The notes: generated by a model from the sequence alone, not told the origin. A DNA stretch of 64,000 bases from Halogeometricum pallidum JCM 14848 (GCF_000337095.1 NZ_AOIV01000006.1:60310-124309), one strand, 5' to 3'. Positions 14,649-23,972 are shown, numbered from the stretch's first letter. Numbers and translations: made by a program.

Positions 14649-16301
14649 ATGCCTCAACACTCTCGCAGGGATGCGGACGGTTCACGCCCGAAGACGAACG
14701 ATTCGCATCCGGTTTCCAGGCGGAACTACCTCCGGGCGGTGGGGGCTGTCGGCGTCGCGGGACTCGGCGTCCGCGCCGGTAGCGCTGGGGCGGCCGCGGC
14801 GAGTCCGTGGACGGTCGTCGCCATCCCGGACACGCAGAAGTACGCGGAGAGTTCGTCGCTCATCTCCCGGGCGCACGCACAGACGGACTGGATTCGCGCG
14901 AACAGGAGCGCGGAGAACATCGCCTTCGTCAGCCACGAGGGCGACCTGGTCGAACACGGCAGCAGCACGACCGAGTGGCAGCGGATGGACGCCGTGATGG
15001 ACAAACTCGACGGGGTGGTGCCGTACGGGACGACCATCGGAAACCACGACTACGCGACCACCAGCAACCGGTCGTCCAGCCTCGCGAACTACGTCAAGTA
15101 CTTCGGGAAGTCGCGCTACTCGGGGAAGAGCTGGTATCTCGGCGCCGGACCGGGCGAGCGGGCGCACTACCAGCGGTTCTCGGCGGGCGGGTACACCTTC
15201 CTACACGTGAACTTGGAGTGGGGCGTCCCCGGCACCGTCTCGGACTCGGGGACGGTGATGGGGTGGGCCGACGACGTGCTCTCGAAGTACGCGACGACGC
15301 CGACCATCGTCACCACGCACTCGTACCTCTGGGACAAATCCGGCGTCGAGGGGCACGCCGGACAGCGGAGCGGAGCCAACTCCGGCTTGGACATCTATCG
15401 AAACCTCGTTCGGCGGCACCCGCAGGTGTTCATGGTGCTCGGCGGACACTTCCACTACACCGACGGGCAGTGGAAACAGACCTCGACGAATACCGCCGGG
15501 ACGGCGATATACGAGATGCTCGCGGACTACCAACACTACGCCAACGGCGGCGACGGTTGGATGCGACTGATCAAGTTCATCCCCGACGGCGGGTCCGGGT
15601 CGCTGGACCGCGTCTCGGTGCGGACGTACTCGCCGAGTCGCAAGCAGTACAAGACCGACGGGCGGAGCCAGTTCTCCTTCGATTTCAGCTTCGCCAGTCG
15701 GTTCGGGCAGCCGTCGTCCGGTTCGGGGTCCACGGGCGGAACCACCGGCACCGCGACGTTCCAGCAGGGGTCCGGCGGCTACGCGGGGACGCAGGACACC
15801 TACCTCCGGGAGTCCTCCCCGACCACCGGGTACGGCTCCGCGACGACGCTCGTAGTCGACACTGACGAACCGTCGAAATCGGGGCGCAAGACCCACGGCC
15901 TGTTGCGCTTCGACGGCATCGTCGGGACCGGGACCGGTCAGATTCCGACGGGCGCGACAGTCACGTCCGCGACCCTGTCGCTCCGGACGGTCGACCCGGG
16001 CAACGGGGCGTCGCTCCACCGGATGCGGACGACGTGGAGCGAGTCGTCGACGTGGTCGTCGCTCGGTAGCGGCGTGCAGACGAACGACGCGGAGGCCGCC
16101 GCGACCGCCGACGCGAAGACGGGGGCGACCAGCACCGGCACCACGACCGTCGACGTGACGAAGAGCGTTCAGGCGTGGGTCGGCGGCGCGGCCAACCTCG
16201 GTTGGGCGTTCATCCCCCTGAGCGGCGGTAACGGCTGGGACTTCTACTCCTCGGAGGGGTCGACGCCGCCGAAACTCACCGTCACCTATCAACGTCCGTG
16301 A
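14649..16301 (+). CDS. Tat-exported calcineurin-like phosphoesterase with C-terminal DNRLRE domain
   Basis: 550 aa. Tat signal SRRNYLRAVGAVG at residues 23-35. The metallophosphoesterase domain (about 54-340) shows the order D-x-Q (IPDTQKY, Asp61), GD (EGDL, Asp99), GNHD (131-134), TTHSY and GGHFHYTD, i.e. a binuclear metal site in which the first motif has Gln where His is common. A Ser/Gly/Thr linker (about 355-370) leads to a C-terminal DNRLRE/CBM96-like beta domain (TYLRESSPTTGYG ... SVQAWV ... PPKLTVTY), probably for carbohydrate or surface binding. It presumably hydrolyses phosphoesters outside the cell; substrate unknown. Confidence 0.88.
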   Translation: MPQHSRRDADGSRPKTNDSHPVSRRNYLRAVGAVGVAGLGVRAGSAGAAAASPWTVVAIPDTQKYAESSSLISRAHAQTDWIRANRSAENIAFVSHEGDLVEHGSSTTEWQRMDAVMDKLDGVVPYGTTIGNHDYATTSNRSSSLANYVKYFGKSRYSGKSWYLGAGPGERAHYQRFSAGGYTFLHVNLEWGVPGTVSDSGTVMGWADDVLSKYATTPTIVTTHSYLWDKSGVEGHAGQRSGANSGLDIYRNLVRRHPQVFMVLGGHFHYTDGQWKQTSTNTAGTAIYEMLADYQHYANGGDGWMRLIKFIPDGGSGSLDRVSVRTYSPSRKQYKTDGRSQFSFDFSFASRFGQPSSGSGSTGGTTGTATFQQGSGGYAGTQDTYLRESSPTTGYGSATTLVVDTDEPSKSGRKTHGLLRFDGIVGTGTGQIPTGATVTSATLSLRTVDPGNGASLHRMRTTWSESSTWSSLGSGVQTNDAEAAATADAKTGATSTGTTTVDVTKSVQAWVGGAANLGWAFIPLSGGNGWDFYSSEGSTPPKLTVTYQRP

Positions 16302-16364
16302 TGCCGACTGAAACGGGGGAGAAACCGAACCGCGGTGCGACACCCGCGGGCCGACGCTCGTTCG

Positions 16365-17840
16365 TCACTCCGCGGCGGCGTCGCTGCGGTCGATGACGGA
16401 CTGCTTCCACGTCCCGCGGGTGAACCACGCGGCGGCCGCGACGGCGCCGAGAATCTGCCCGACGGCCATCCCGATCCAGATGCCCGTCTCGCCGAAGTCC
16501 CGGACGAAAGAGAGGTAGTAGACGATGGGGACGCGGCCGACCCAGAGGGCGAACAGCGAGAACGCCAGCGCGGTCTTCGTGTTGCCCGCGCCGCGGTAGG
16601 CGCCGAGGACGGTCTGGAGGACGCCGATGAAGCCGAACTCGAAGGCACGGATGCGGACGTACTCCGCGCCGAGTTCGATGGTTCTCGCCGCCGACTCGGT
16701 GCCGGTGCCGATGAAGACGCCGACGATGGGCTCGGCGAAGACGTAGGCGACGACGCCGATAGCGAGCATGACGGCGGCGCCGACTTTCGCGGCCAACCAG
16801 ACGGCCCGTTCGGCCCGGTCGGGTTTGGCCGCGCCGAGGTTCTGCCCCACGATGGTGTCCGTCGCGCGACCCAACCCGAGAGCGGGGAGGAAGACGAGCG
16901 TGGTGAGGCGGTTGCCGAGGCCGTAGGCGGCGACCACCTCGGGGGCGAACGTGACGACCATCGCGGTCAGGGTGATGAACCCGAGCGCGCTGGCGGACTG
17001 TTCGAGGGCGCTGGGGACGCCGAGGCGGACGATTTTCTCGATGTACTCGCGTTGGGGGACGAAATCGCCCATCGAGATGTCCGGTCCGGCGTCGGTCCAG
17101 AAGATGACGTACAGGCCGATGACGGTCGCCACCAGACGCGAGAGCACCGTCGCCACGGCGGCGCCCGTCACCCCGTAGCCCGCGAAGCCGGTGACGGCGA
17201 ACAGCGAGGCTTCGAGACCGGGAACCCCGAGCATCCCGAACAGGGGGTTGTTCTGAAAGCCGAAGATGAAGACGGGGTCGACGACGACGTTGATGGCGAC
17301 GCTGATGAACATCACGACCATTGGCGCGCGCGTGTTCCCGTACCCCCGCATGAGCGAGGAGAACACGAAGAAGCCGAACAGGAAGGGGAGACCGAGAAAG
17401 AACACCCGCATGTAGTCCCCGGCCAGCGGGATGACCTGCCCGGCCGTCGCGGCGGAACTCGGGAGGACGCCGAGCATCAGGTCCGTCGCGAAGAACCCGA
17501 GGAGGCCGACGGCGACGGCGATGGCGATGATGAACGAGAACGTCTGCCCGGCGACGGTGCCGGCGGAGCCCTCCCGCTTCGCGCCGGTGTACTGCGCGAC
17601 GAGGATGGTGCCCGCGACGGTGAAGCCGCCGCCGATGGAGATGAGCAGGAAGATGAGGGGGAAGGCGAGGCTGATGGCGGCGACGGCGTCCGTCGAGAGG
17701 CGGCCGAGCCAGATGGTGTCGGCGAGGTTGTAGGCGACCTGCAGCAACTCGGTGACGATGATGGGCCACGCGAGCGCGAACATCGGTCGCTTCAGGTCGC
17801 CCTCGGTGAGCGACCCACCTTCGGGCAATGTTGGAGGCAC
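16365..17840 (-). CDS. MATE-family multidrug/cation antiporter
   Basis: 491-aa protein with 12 predicted membrane segments in two homologous halves, starting with the MATE pattern PMFALAWPIIVTELLQVAYN and DTIWLGRLSTDAVAA, and the repeat equivalents (VPSALEQSASALGF, LGRATDTIVGQNLGA) in the second half. MATE proteins exchange cationic drugs or metabolites for Na+ or H+. The start is a GTG at 17840; the first ATG would remove the conserved leading helix. It is convergent with the phosphoesterase gene. Confidence 0.92.
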   Translation of the reverse strand: MPPTLPEGGSLTEGDLKRPMFALAWPIIVTELLQVAYNLADTIWLGRLSTDAVAAISLAFPLIFLLISIGGGFTVAGTILVAQYTGAKREGSAGTVAGQTFSFIIAIAVAVGLLGFFATDLMLGVLPSSAATAGQVIPLAGDYMRVFFLGLPFLFGFFVFSSLMRGYGNTRAPMVVMFISVAINVVVDPVFIFGFQNNPLFGMLGVPGLEASLFAVTGFAGYGVTGAAVATVLSRLVATVIGLYVIFWTDAGPDISMGDFVPQREYIEKIVRLGVPSALEQSASALGFITLTAMVVTFAPEVVAAYGLGNRLTTLVFLPALGLGRATDTIVGQNLGAAKPDRAERAVWLAAKVGAAVMLAIGVVAYVFAEPIVGVFIGTGTESAARTIELGAEYVRIRAFEFGFIGVLQTVLGAYRGAGNTKTALAFSLFALWVGRVPIVYYLSFVRDFGETGIWIGMAVGQILGAVAAAAWFTRGTWKQSVIDRSDAAAE

Positions 17841-18110
17841 TGAACGTGTAGCACAACGTAACTTCTTGTTAACCCGTCGAAACGGGAACGGACGGCCGGA
17901 TGTTTCGAACCGAAATACCCTCCTCGCGCGTCGACCGCTCCGCGCCGAGGCGGCCGAAAACCGGCGGCTCGGAGCGTAACTCGCGGAAATACGGATGAGC
18001 GGCGTTAGAAGCGGTACGTCTCGTCAACCGGCGGAGACCGAACGGAGTCTCGGAACACCTCCGAGGGGGCACTGCACCGCGAGAACGAGTGTACGCGTGG
18101 GAACCGAGTC

Positions 18111-18698
18111 TCAGGGCGCTTCGCCGGTTTCGAGCGTGAGGTCCGACTTCGGGTAGGCGACGCAGGTGAGCGTGTAGCCCTCGCCGAGTTCGCCGTCGTC
18201 GAGCATCTGCTGGTCGTCGTGGACGACGTAGTCCTCGGAGTTGCCGCCGGAGGTGACCTGCCCGGCGCAGGAGACGCACTGGCCCTGCCGGCAGGCGTAC
18301 GGCAGGTCCCAGCCCTCGTCCTCGCCGGCCTCCAGGAGCGTCTCGTTGTTGGCGACTTCGACGGTGCTTCCCTGCTTTGCGTACTCCACCTCGAAGTACT
18401 CGACTTCGTCCTCGGGGATGTCGGCGGGACTCGTCGACTCCTCCTCGGCCTCGCCTTCGAGTTCCCCGCCCTCTTCGCCGCCGCCGACGGCGCCAGCGGC
18501 GACGCCGCCGCCGCCGATAGAGCGGTTCATCGGTTCGGGGAAGTCCGTCTCGGGGACGGTGCTCGCCCGGCGTTCGAGGACGTCCTGCGAGATGTCCGCG
18601 CTGGGCGTCCACGCCGTCCCGCGCGAGAAGTGCAGGGCGACGGCGAGGAGCGTCAGGGTCACGCCGAGACCCAGCCCCAAGAGACTGATTTCGACCAT
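18111..18698 (-). CDS. Membrane-anchored plant-type [2Fe-2S] ferredoxin
   Basis: 195-aa protein: one N-terminal membrane helix (residues 5-23), a Gly/Glu-rich linker (about 60-95), and a C-terminal [2Fe-2S] domain with Cys136, Cys141, Cys144 (CRQGQCVSC) and Cys179. The cluster motif C-x4-C-x2-C...C is the plant/haloarchaeal type. The ATG at 18698 starts directly with the membrane helix; 16 extra codons upstream lack support. Such tethered ferredoxins pass electrons to membrane partners; no partner is encoded next to it. The domain side of the membrane is not determined by the sequence, but the lack of a Tat motif favours a cytoplasmic domain. Confidence 0.85.
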   Translation of the reverse strand: MVEISLLGLGLGVTLTLLAVALHFSRGTAWTPSADISQDVLERRASTVPETDFPEPMNRSIGGGGVAAGAVGGGEEGGELEGEAEEESTSPADIPEDEVEYFEVEYAKQGSTVEVANNETLLEAGEDEGWDLPYACRQGQCVSCAGQVTSGGNSEDYVVHDDQQMLDDGELGEGYTLTCVAYPKSDLTLETGEAP

Positions 18699-18817
18699 GT
18701 CGGCGGCTACGGAGTCATGGGTTAAGGGGATTTTGATTGTCCTCACCCGGACGGTCCGCGGGCGTTCGACACTTAGACTGCGGCGAGGTGTGACGACTCG
18801 GAGACGCGACCGGCGGG

Positions 18818-20092
18818 TCAGAAGCCGCCGGTGGTGAGCGTCTCGAAGAACCCGGGGGCGGAGGTGGCCGAGAGGAAGATGGCCAACACCACGAGAACCA
18901 GGTTCGCCGCCGTCAGCGCGAGGCTATTGGTCTCCTCGCCCATCGTCTCGGAGTCGTTGAGCGCCCAGAAGAGGAAGATGACCGTCACCGGTAGCCCGAC
19001 GATACCGTTGTACGCCGGGAACAGTAGTATCATGTCGACGACGCTCAGCCCGAAGAATATCGTGACGAGCGGAGACAGACAGCCGATTCCCGTCCCGATA
19101 GCGTAGATGATCTTGAAGTCGCGGCTCCCGCTGTCGACGTCCTTCCCGCGGGCGTTCTGGATCATGTACGCGGGCGCCCACATGATGGGAATGATGCTGT
19201 TGAACGCGGCCGCGACGGCGCCGAGCAGGAAGAGCGTCATCGCCCACTGCCCGAGCACGTCGGCGAGCGCGCGACCGGGGGTGATGAACGTCTCCAGCGA
19301 CGTGTAGCCGGCCGGTCGGAGGACCGCCGCGGCGGCGATGAGGATGGCGACGGTGGTGACGGCGCCGACGGTGTAGCCGATTCCGAGGTCGCGCCGCATC
19401 GTCGAGACGTCGGCCTTCTCGGTCCAACCCTTCTCCGAGACGAGGTTGGATTCGAGGAAGAAGTTCGGCCACAGTGCCGTCGTGCCGACGATACCGGCGG
19501 CGAACGTCAGCGCACCCGCCTGACCGAGGATGTCGACTCCGGGGACGAAGCCGGAGGCGAGAGCCCCGAGGTCGGGTTGACTCGCGCCGGCGACGACGAG
19601 GTAGATGACGAGGAGGCCGAGCATCATCGCCGTCATGACGCGCTCGATGCCCTCGTAGTTGAGAATACCCGTGACGATGGCCGCGAGACCCGTGAGGACG
19701 GCCAGCGGCATCCAGCCGACGGCGCCGCCGATGAGAATGGAGATGCCCTTCCCGACGGCGGCGGTGAGTTCGAGCGCCCACGCCACGCACCCGACCGACA
19801 ACAGCACCGAGACGACGAGCGCCCCGGTCTGTCCGAGTTTCGCCCGGATGAACGACATCAGCGACTCGCCGAAGATGCCGAGCCGAGCGCTCATGTCCTG
19901 TCCCATGAACCCCAGCAGGGCCGCCCCGACGACGGCCCACGCGAGGGTGTAGCCGTACCGGACGCCGGCCGAGGAGGCGATGAAGACTGACCCGGAACCG
20001 AAGTAGCTCGCCACCATGACGAACGCGAGCCCGTACTCTTGGAAGAACCCGCTCACGGTGTCTCGCAGTCCGCTCTGTGACGTCGCTGCCAT
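18818..20092 (-). CDS. Divergent NRAMP-family transporter lacking the DPGN metal motif
   Basis: 424 aa with about 11 membrane helices and overall NRAMP architecture. Where NRAMP metal transporters have D-P-G-N in TM1, this protein has GSGS (residues about 32-35, in SYFGSGSVFIAS), and where they have M-P-H in TM6 it has ALWPNFFLES. The two main metal ligands (Asp, Met) are thus missing, as in the NRMT and other NRAMP-related branches. Transport of a non-transition metal ion or another substrate is therefore more likely than Mn/Fe uptake. An AT-rich region upstream (20212-20275) is the probable promoter zone. Confidence 0.82.
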   Translation of the reverse strand: MAATSQSGLRDTVSGFFQEYGLAFVMVASYFGSGSVFIASSAGVRYGYTLAWAVVGAALLGFMGQDMSARLGIFGESLMSFIRAKLGQTGALVVSVLLSVGCVAWALELTAAVGKGISILIGGAVGWMPLAVLTGLAAIVTGILNYEGIERVMTAMMLGLLVIYLVVAGASQPDLGALASGFVPGVDILGQAGALTFAAGIVGTTALWPNFFLESNLVSEKGWTEKADVSTMRRDLGIGYTVGAVTTVAILIAAAAVLRPAGYTSLETFITPGRALADVLGQWAMTLFLLGAVAAAFNSIIPIMWAPAYMIQNARGKDVDSGSRDFKIIYAIGTGIGCLSPLVTIFFGLSVVDMILLFPAYNGIVGLPVTVIFLFWALNDSETMGEETNSLALTAANLVLVVLAIFLSATSAPGFFETLTTGGF

Positions 20093-20371
20093 CTCAGCTT
20101 CCCCGTCGCTTCCGCGCCGTTCCTCGTCGGTGTTCGATTCGGCGTCCGCCCCACCGTGACCCTCGATGGAGCGACGCTCGGCGGAACCGACGCTCAGCGC
20201 TACGACTGACTAATTGCATATATTCCCGCGAAATCACTACAAAATATAGTGTCTCTTGAGAGGGTTAAATCCACGGGCCGAGAGGCGTGCGAGTGACTTA
20301 CAGCCGCTCTCGGCCGTTCGAGTCGGTCGGCCGCCGCCCTTTCCCGGTGCACGGTCCAACGCCGTTCCCCG
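20093..20371. promoter_or_regulatory. Divergent promoter region of the NRAMP-like and TauE genes
   Basis: 279 bp without a gene. An AT-rich patch at about 20212-20275 (with CATATATT and a short dyad ACTA-N7-TAGT near 20240) is the only candidate promoter/regulatory segment. The rest is GC-rich and featureless. Confidence 0.35.
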
Positions 20372-21148
20372 ATGGTTGCCTCGCTCGCGCTTCCGATACT
20401 CGCCTCGCTCGCCGCCGTCGCCTTCCTGGCGGGCGTCGGGAACACCGGTATCGGCGTCGGCGGCGTCTTCGTCACCGCTGCGCTCTACGTGTTCACCGAT
20501 CTGCCCTCCGAGACCGTCGCCGGGACCGCGCTCGCGACGTTCGCGGCGACCGGTGCGCTCGGAAGTTACTCGTACGTCCGGTCGGGCGAACTGCGGGGCG
20601 AGGGGGGTCTCCTCGCGGTGCTCCTCGGCGTCGGCAGCGGCGTCGGCGTCCTCGGCGGCGTCCTGCTCAACGACCTCCTTCCGACCGCGACGGTCGAGAC
20701 GCTGTTCGGCGCGGCCGTCACAGTCGTCGGGGCGGTCGTCGCTTACCGCGAACTGGAGGGGCTCCGACCGGTCGCCGAGTTGGACCCGGACGCGACGACC
20801 GGCCGGGCCTCGTTCGTCGTCATCGGCGCCGGCGTCGGCCTCGTCAGCGGCCTCCTCGGCATCGGCGGCCTCGCGGCCGTCGTGCCCGCCCTCGTGCTGC
20901 TGGGCGTCCCCCTGCTCGTCGCCATCGGCGTCGGACAGGTCGTCTCGGGACTGCTCTCGCTGGTCGGCGCGGCCGGGTTCGCGCTCCGCGGCGCCGTCGA
21001 ACCCGCACTCGTCCTCGTCGGCGGCGTCCCGGAACTCGCGGGTGCCGTCGTCGGGTGGCGCGTCGCCCACGTTCTCCCGGAGCGTCCGCTCTCGCTGGCT
21101 CTCTCGGTCGCCCTCGTCCTGTCCGGGGCGTACGTGCTCCTCGGGTGA
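20372..21148 (+). CDS. TauE/SafE-family permease (copy 1)
   Basis: 258-aa membrane protein with two repeats of four helices typical of the sulfite exporter TauE/SafE family: FLAGVGNTGIGVGGVFVTAAL at the start and GLVSGLLGIGGLAAVVPAL in the second half, each being the family's G-x-GGG-like entrance. Proteins of this family move small anions such as sulfite or sulfoacetate; no sulfur gene lies nearby to narrow it. A second, inverted paralogue lies 316 bp downstream. Confidence 0.85.
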   Translation: MVASLALPILASLAAVAFLAGVGNTGIGVGGVFVTAALYVFTDLPSETVAGTALATFAATGALGSYSYVRSGELRGEGGLLAVLLGVGSGVGVLGGVLLNDLLPTATVETLFGAAVTVVGAVVAYRELEGLRPVAELDPDATTGRASFVVIGAGVGLVSGLLGIGGLAAVVPALVLLGVPLLVAIGVGQVVSGLLSLVGAAGFALRGAVEPALVLVGGVPELAGAVVGWRVAHVLPERPLSLALSVALVLSGAYVLLG

Positions 21149-21249
21149 GCGCTCGCGTTCGCCGGCGGCGCTCCGTCGGGGCGGATGCGGCGCCGAGTGC
21201 ATCCATCCGATAGATTCTCGTGGGATGGAGAGCGACGGTCGAACGAACG

Positions 21250-21447
21250 ATGAAACTCCTCTCGTGGATGCGCTCCGTTCGGAGCGCGCGTTCCGCGGTC
21301 GGGCGACACGTCCGAACGCGCCTCCGGGCGCGAACCGTCGACTCCCCCCACCGACTCTCGCGGACCGGGCTCCCGCCGAAACCGTACGACGGGACCGACG
21401 CCACCGTGAGCGGCCTCCCGAACGGGGACGACACCGAAGAGGAGTGA
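21250..21447 (+). CDS. Small hypothetical protein, basic with acidic tail
   Basis: 65-codon frame starting at ATG 21250: a basic first half (MKLLSWMRSVRSARSAVGRH) and a C-terminus ending GDDTEEE. G/C use at third codon positions is as high as in neighbouring genes and no antisense frame competes convincingly. I do not recognise a family; it could be a small DNA/RNA- or membrane-surface-binding protein. An upstream in-frame GTG (21220) would add ten residues. Confidence 0.4.
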   Translation: MKLLSWMRSVRSARSAVGRHVRTRLRARTVDSPHRLSRTGLPPKPYDGTDATVSGLPNGDDTEEE

Positions 21448-21463
21448 CCGAGGCGGCGCGCGG

Positions 21464-22234
21464 TCAGGCCATCAGGTACGCCCCGAGGACGACGAGCACG
21501 CCGCCGAGCGCGATTTTCAGCGTCCGCGGCTCGGTCCGCCGGGCGACGCCCCACCCCACGACGATACCCGCGAGTTCGGGCACGGCGATGAGCGCCACCA
21601 GCGGGACGGACACCGCGCCGTCGAGGAGGTACGCGGCCGTCGCCGGACCGGCGACGAACACCGACTGCACCTGCGCGGCGGCCACCGCCGGCAGCAGGGG
21701 GACGCCGAGCGCTATCAGCAGCGGAACGGCCAACACCGGGCCGCCGACGCCGAGCAGTCCGCCGGGAACGCCGACGGCGAACCCGACGGCGCCGACCGCG
21801 AGCGTCCCCGACCGGGTGGTGGGGTCGACGAACGACCGACCGACGCCGTAGCGCTCGCGGTACCAGGTCAGCAGGCCCGCGAAGACGACGAACGCGCCGA
21901 GCAGGAAGGAGAACTCGGAGGCGGAGACGAGCGCGTTGACGCGTTTGCCGACGAGGGCGCCGATTCCGCCCGGGAGGCTGAGCGCGACCGCCATCCGCTT
22001 TCCCGCCGCGGTCCGGAGTTCGCCCGACCGAACGTACACCGCGGTGCCGAGCAGACCCGCCGCGATGTTCGTCGCGCCGGCCGTCCCCGCCACGACGGCC
22101 GGGGACGCGGCCGTCAGCGCGAGGGCGATGGTGATGAAGACGCCGCCCGGTCCGATGGCCGTGATGCCGACGCCGGCGAGGAACCCGACGACGACGAATA
22201 ACAGCGCCGCGGACGCGGCGAGACCGAAGAACAC
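21464..22234 (-). CDS. TauE/SafE-family permease (copy 2)
   Basis: 256-aa paralogue of the gene at 20372, with matching signature segments (FLAGVGITAIGPGGVFITIAL and GVPGGLLGVGGPVLAVPLL) and eight predicted helices. The GTG start at 22234 places the first helix right after the start, as in copy 1; the longer open frame upstream is not protein-like. The two copies face each other, with only a small ORF between them. Probable anion exporter or importer; substrate unknown. Confidence 0.82.
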   Translation of the reverse strand: MFFGLAASAALLFVVVGFLAGVGITAIGPGGVFITIALALTAASPAVVAGTAGATNIAAGLLGTAVYVRSGELRTAAGKRMAVALSLPGGIGALVGKRVNALVSASEFSFLLGAFVVFAGLLTWYRERYGVGRSFVDPTTRSGTLAVGAVGFAVGVPGGLLGVGGPVLAVPLLIALGVPLLPAVAAAQVQSVFVAGPATAAYLLDGAVSVPLVALIAVPELAGIVVGWGVARRTEPRTLKIALGGVLVVLGAYLMA

Positions 22235-22333
22235 GTCCCCTCTCAAACGCTTCCCGCGGAAAGGCGTTCCTGATCTCCGTCGAGCGGTCGGTACCGACCG
22301 AACCGTTTTCTCCTCGCTCGCCGTCCCACCTCC

Positions 22334-22513
22334 ATGGCGAAGATAGTCTACGACGACGGGTCGGACGTGGTCGAGTACGAGGCGGAGACCGTCGAGTACG
22401 ATAAAAGCCGGCGCGCGTGGGCGATTCGACAGGAGGGGAAGCCGCCCGTCACCATCTACGTCCCCGAGACGCGCGTGTTCCGGGTGGAGAAGCGCGGCGG
22501 TAGGGGGTCGTAA
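22334..22513 (+). CDS. 59-aa conserved small beta-rich protein
   Basis: A 60-codon ATG-to-TAA frame. It has alternating hydrophobic/charged strands (KIVYDDGSDVVEYEAE, then RAWAIRQEGKPPVTIYVPET and VFRVEKRGG), suggesting a small all-beta fold. Strong G/C third positions support coding. It is divergent from the TauE copy 2 and convergent with the 6-phosphogluconate dehydrogenase gene. I recall similar short haloarchaeal proteins without assigned function. Confidence 0.65.
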   Translation: MAKIVYDDGSDVVEYEAETVEYDKSRRAWAIRQEGKPPVTIYVPETRVFRVEKRGGRGS

Positions 22514-22568
22514 CGACGCGGAGGCGGCGCGAAGACGCGTCACCGTACCGCCGGCCCGCGGTCGACCG

Positions 22569-23465
22569 CTACTCCTCCCGAACGATTTCGTGCCGCCCGA
22601 ATCCGTAGCGCAGGCGGTTCGCCAACCGACGCGAGAACCGCGCCTCGTCGCGGCTTCCGAACCGCTCGGCGAGCGCCTGGTAGATGAGCGGCACCGGGAC
22701 CTCCTGTTCGAGCGCTTCCTGTACCGTCCAGGTGCCCGTCGACCCCCCGGAGACGTGGTCGGCCACGGTTCCGAGGTCGGTCCCCTCCTCTCGGAAGGCC
22801 TCCTCGCAGAGTTCCAGCAGCCACGAGCGGATGACCGCGCCGTTGTTCCACGTCTCGGCGACGGATTCGAGGTCGAGGTCGTAGCGGCCGTTCGCCAGCA
22901 ACTCGAACCCCTCGCCGTACGCCTGCATGAGGGCGTACTCGACGCCGTTGTGCACCATCTTCACGTAGTGACCCGACCCGGCCGGTCCCATCCGGTCGTG
23001 GCCGTCGGGACCGGTCGCCACCGCGTCGAAGACGGGCGTCATCGCCTCGTAGGCCCACTCGGGGCCGCCGACCATGAGCGAGAAGCCGAGGTCGGCGCCC
23101 GCCGGCCCGCCGGAGGTGCCGCAGTCGAGGTAGGCCGCCTCGACCGTCTCCGCGCGGCGGACGGACGCCTCGAAGTGGGAGTTGCCGCCGTCGACGACCA
23201 CGTCGTCGCCGTCGAGGTGGGGCGCGAGTTCGTCGAGCGTTGCGTCCACCGCGTCGCCCGCCGGCACCATGAGCCAGATTCGCTTCTCCTCGCCCAGTCG
23301 GTCCGCGACGTCTTCGAGGCTGTCGGCGGCCGTCGCCCCCGCCCCGGCCGCCGCGGCCGTCGCCTCCTCCGAGAGGTCGAACGCCACCACGTCGTGCCCG
23401 GCGTCGAGCACGCGGTTCACGACTATCTGTCCCATCCGACCGAGTCCGACGACGCCTATCTGCAT
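22569..23465 (-). CDS. gndA: 6-phosphogluconate dehydrogenase (decarboxylating)
   Basis: 298-aa NAD(P)-binding enzyme that oxidises and decarboxylates 6-phosphogluconate to ribulose 5-phosphate; in haloarchaea this supplies pentoses through the oxidative pentose phosphate pathway. The start MQIGVVGLGRMGQIVVNRV is the Rossmann GxGxMG motif; DGGNSHF, CGTSGG and GHYVKMVHNGVEYALMQ (with the catalytic Lys) follow. The length fits the short GndA/YqeC class rather than the 470-aa enzyme. The ATG at 23465 begins at the first strand; a longer open frame upstream is antisense to the CBS gene. Confidence 0.93.
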   Translation of the reverse strand: MQIGVVGLGRMGQIVVNRVLDAGHDVVAFDLSEEATAAAAGAGATAADSLEDVADRLGEEKRIWLMVPAGDAVDATLDELAPHLDGDDVVVDGGNSHFEASVRRAETVEAAYLDCGTSGGPAGADLGFSLMVGGPEWAYEAMTPVFDAVATGPDGHDRMGPAGSGHYVKMVHNGVEYALMQAYGEGFELLANGRYDLDLESVAETWNNGAVIRSWLLELCEEAFREEGTDLGTVADHVSGGSTGTWTVQEALEQEVPVPLIYQALAERFGSRDEARFSRRLANRLRYGFGRHEIVREE

Positions 23466-23573
23466 GCGTGGGCGTCCACCCGCGGGGGAGGTAGTGGTTC
23501 CGATTCGACGGACGCCCCCGCTCTCGACGACCCCCGACGCGTCTATGTATCGCGCCACCGTACCACACGAACG

Positions 23574-23972
23574 ATGCTCGACGAACTCCTCAGAACCGAC
23601 GCACCGACCGCTGCACCGGACACGCCCGTCGCGGACGTCGCGGCGGCGATGCGCCGACGCGGCGACGACGCCGTCGTCGTCCTCGACGAGGACCGCCCCC
23701 GCGGCGTCGTCACCCCCGCGACGCTCGGTCGGGCCGTCGTCGCCGGCGACGACCTGAGCGAGGAACTCGTCGGCGAACTTTTGGAGGGAGACCCGGTGAC
23801 GGTTCGGCGCGTCGCGACGCGCGCGGATCTCGTGACCCTCTTCGGTCGGGAGGGGGTCCGCGAGGCCGTCGTCGTCGACGACGCCGACCAGTACGTCGGC
23901 ATCGTCACCTTCGACCACGTGCTGGCCGCCTACGCCCGGGAGTTCGACGCCCTCCTCGACCTGGTGGTGTGA
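23574..23972 (+). CDS. Two-CBS-domain protein
   Basis: 132-aa stand-alone CBS pair: the first domain covers about residues 10-60 (DTPVADVAAAMRRRGDDAVVVLDED...GVVT) and the second about 70-125 (RVATRADLVTLFGREGVREAVVVDDADQYVGIVT). CBS pairs bind adenine nucleotides and regulate partners. No fused enzyme domain is present and neighbours give no clue to the partner. Start at 23574 leaves 108 bp of shared promoter space with gndA. Confidence 0.88.
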   Translation: MLDELLRTDAPTAAPDTPVADVAAAMRRRGDDAVVVLDEDRPRGVVTPATLGRAVVAGDDLSEELVGELLEGDPVTVRRVATRADLVTLFGREGVREAVVVDDADQYVGIVTFDHVLAAYAREFDALLDLVV

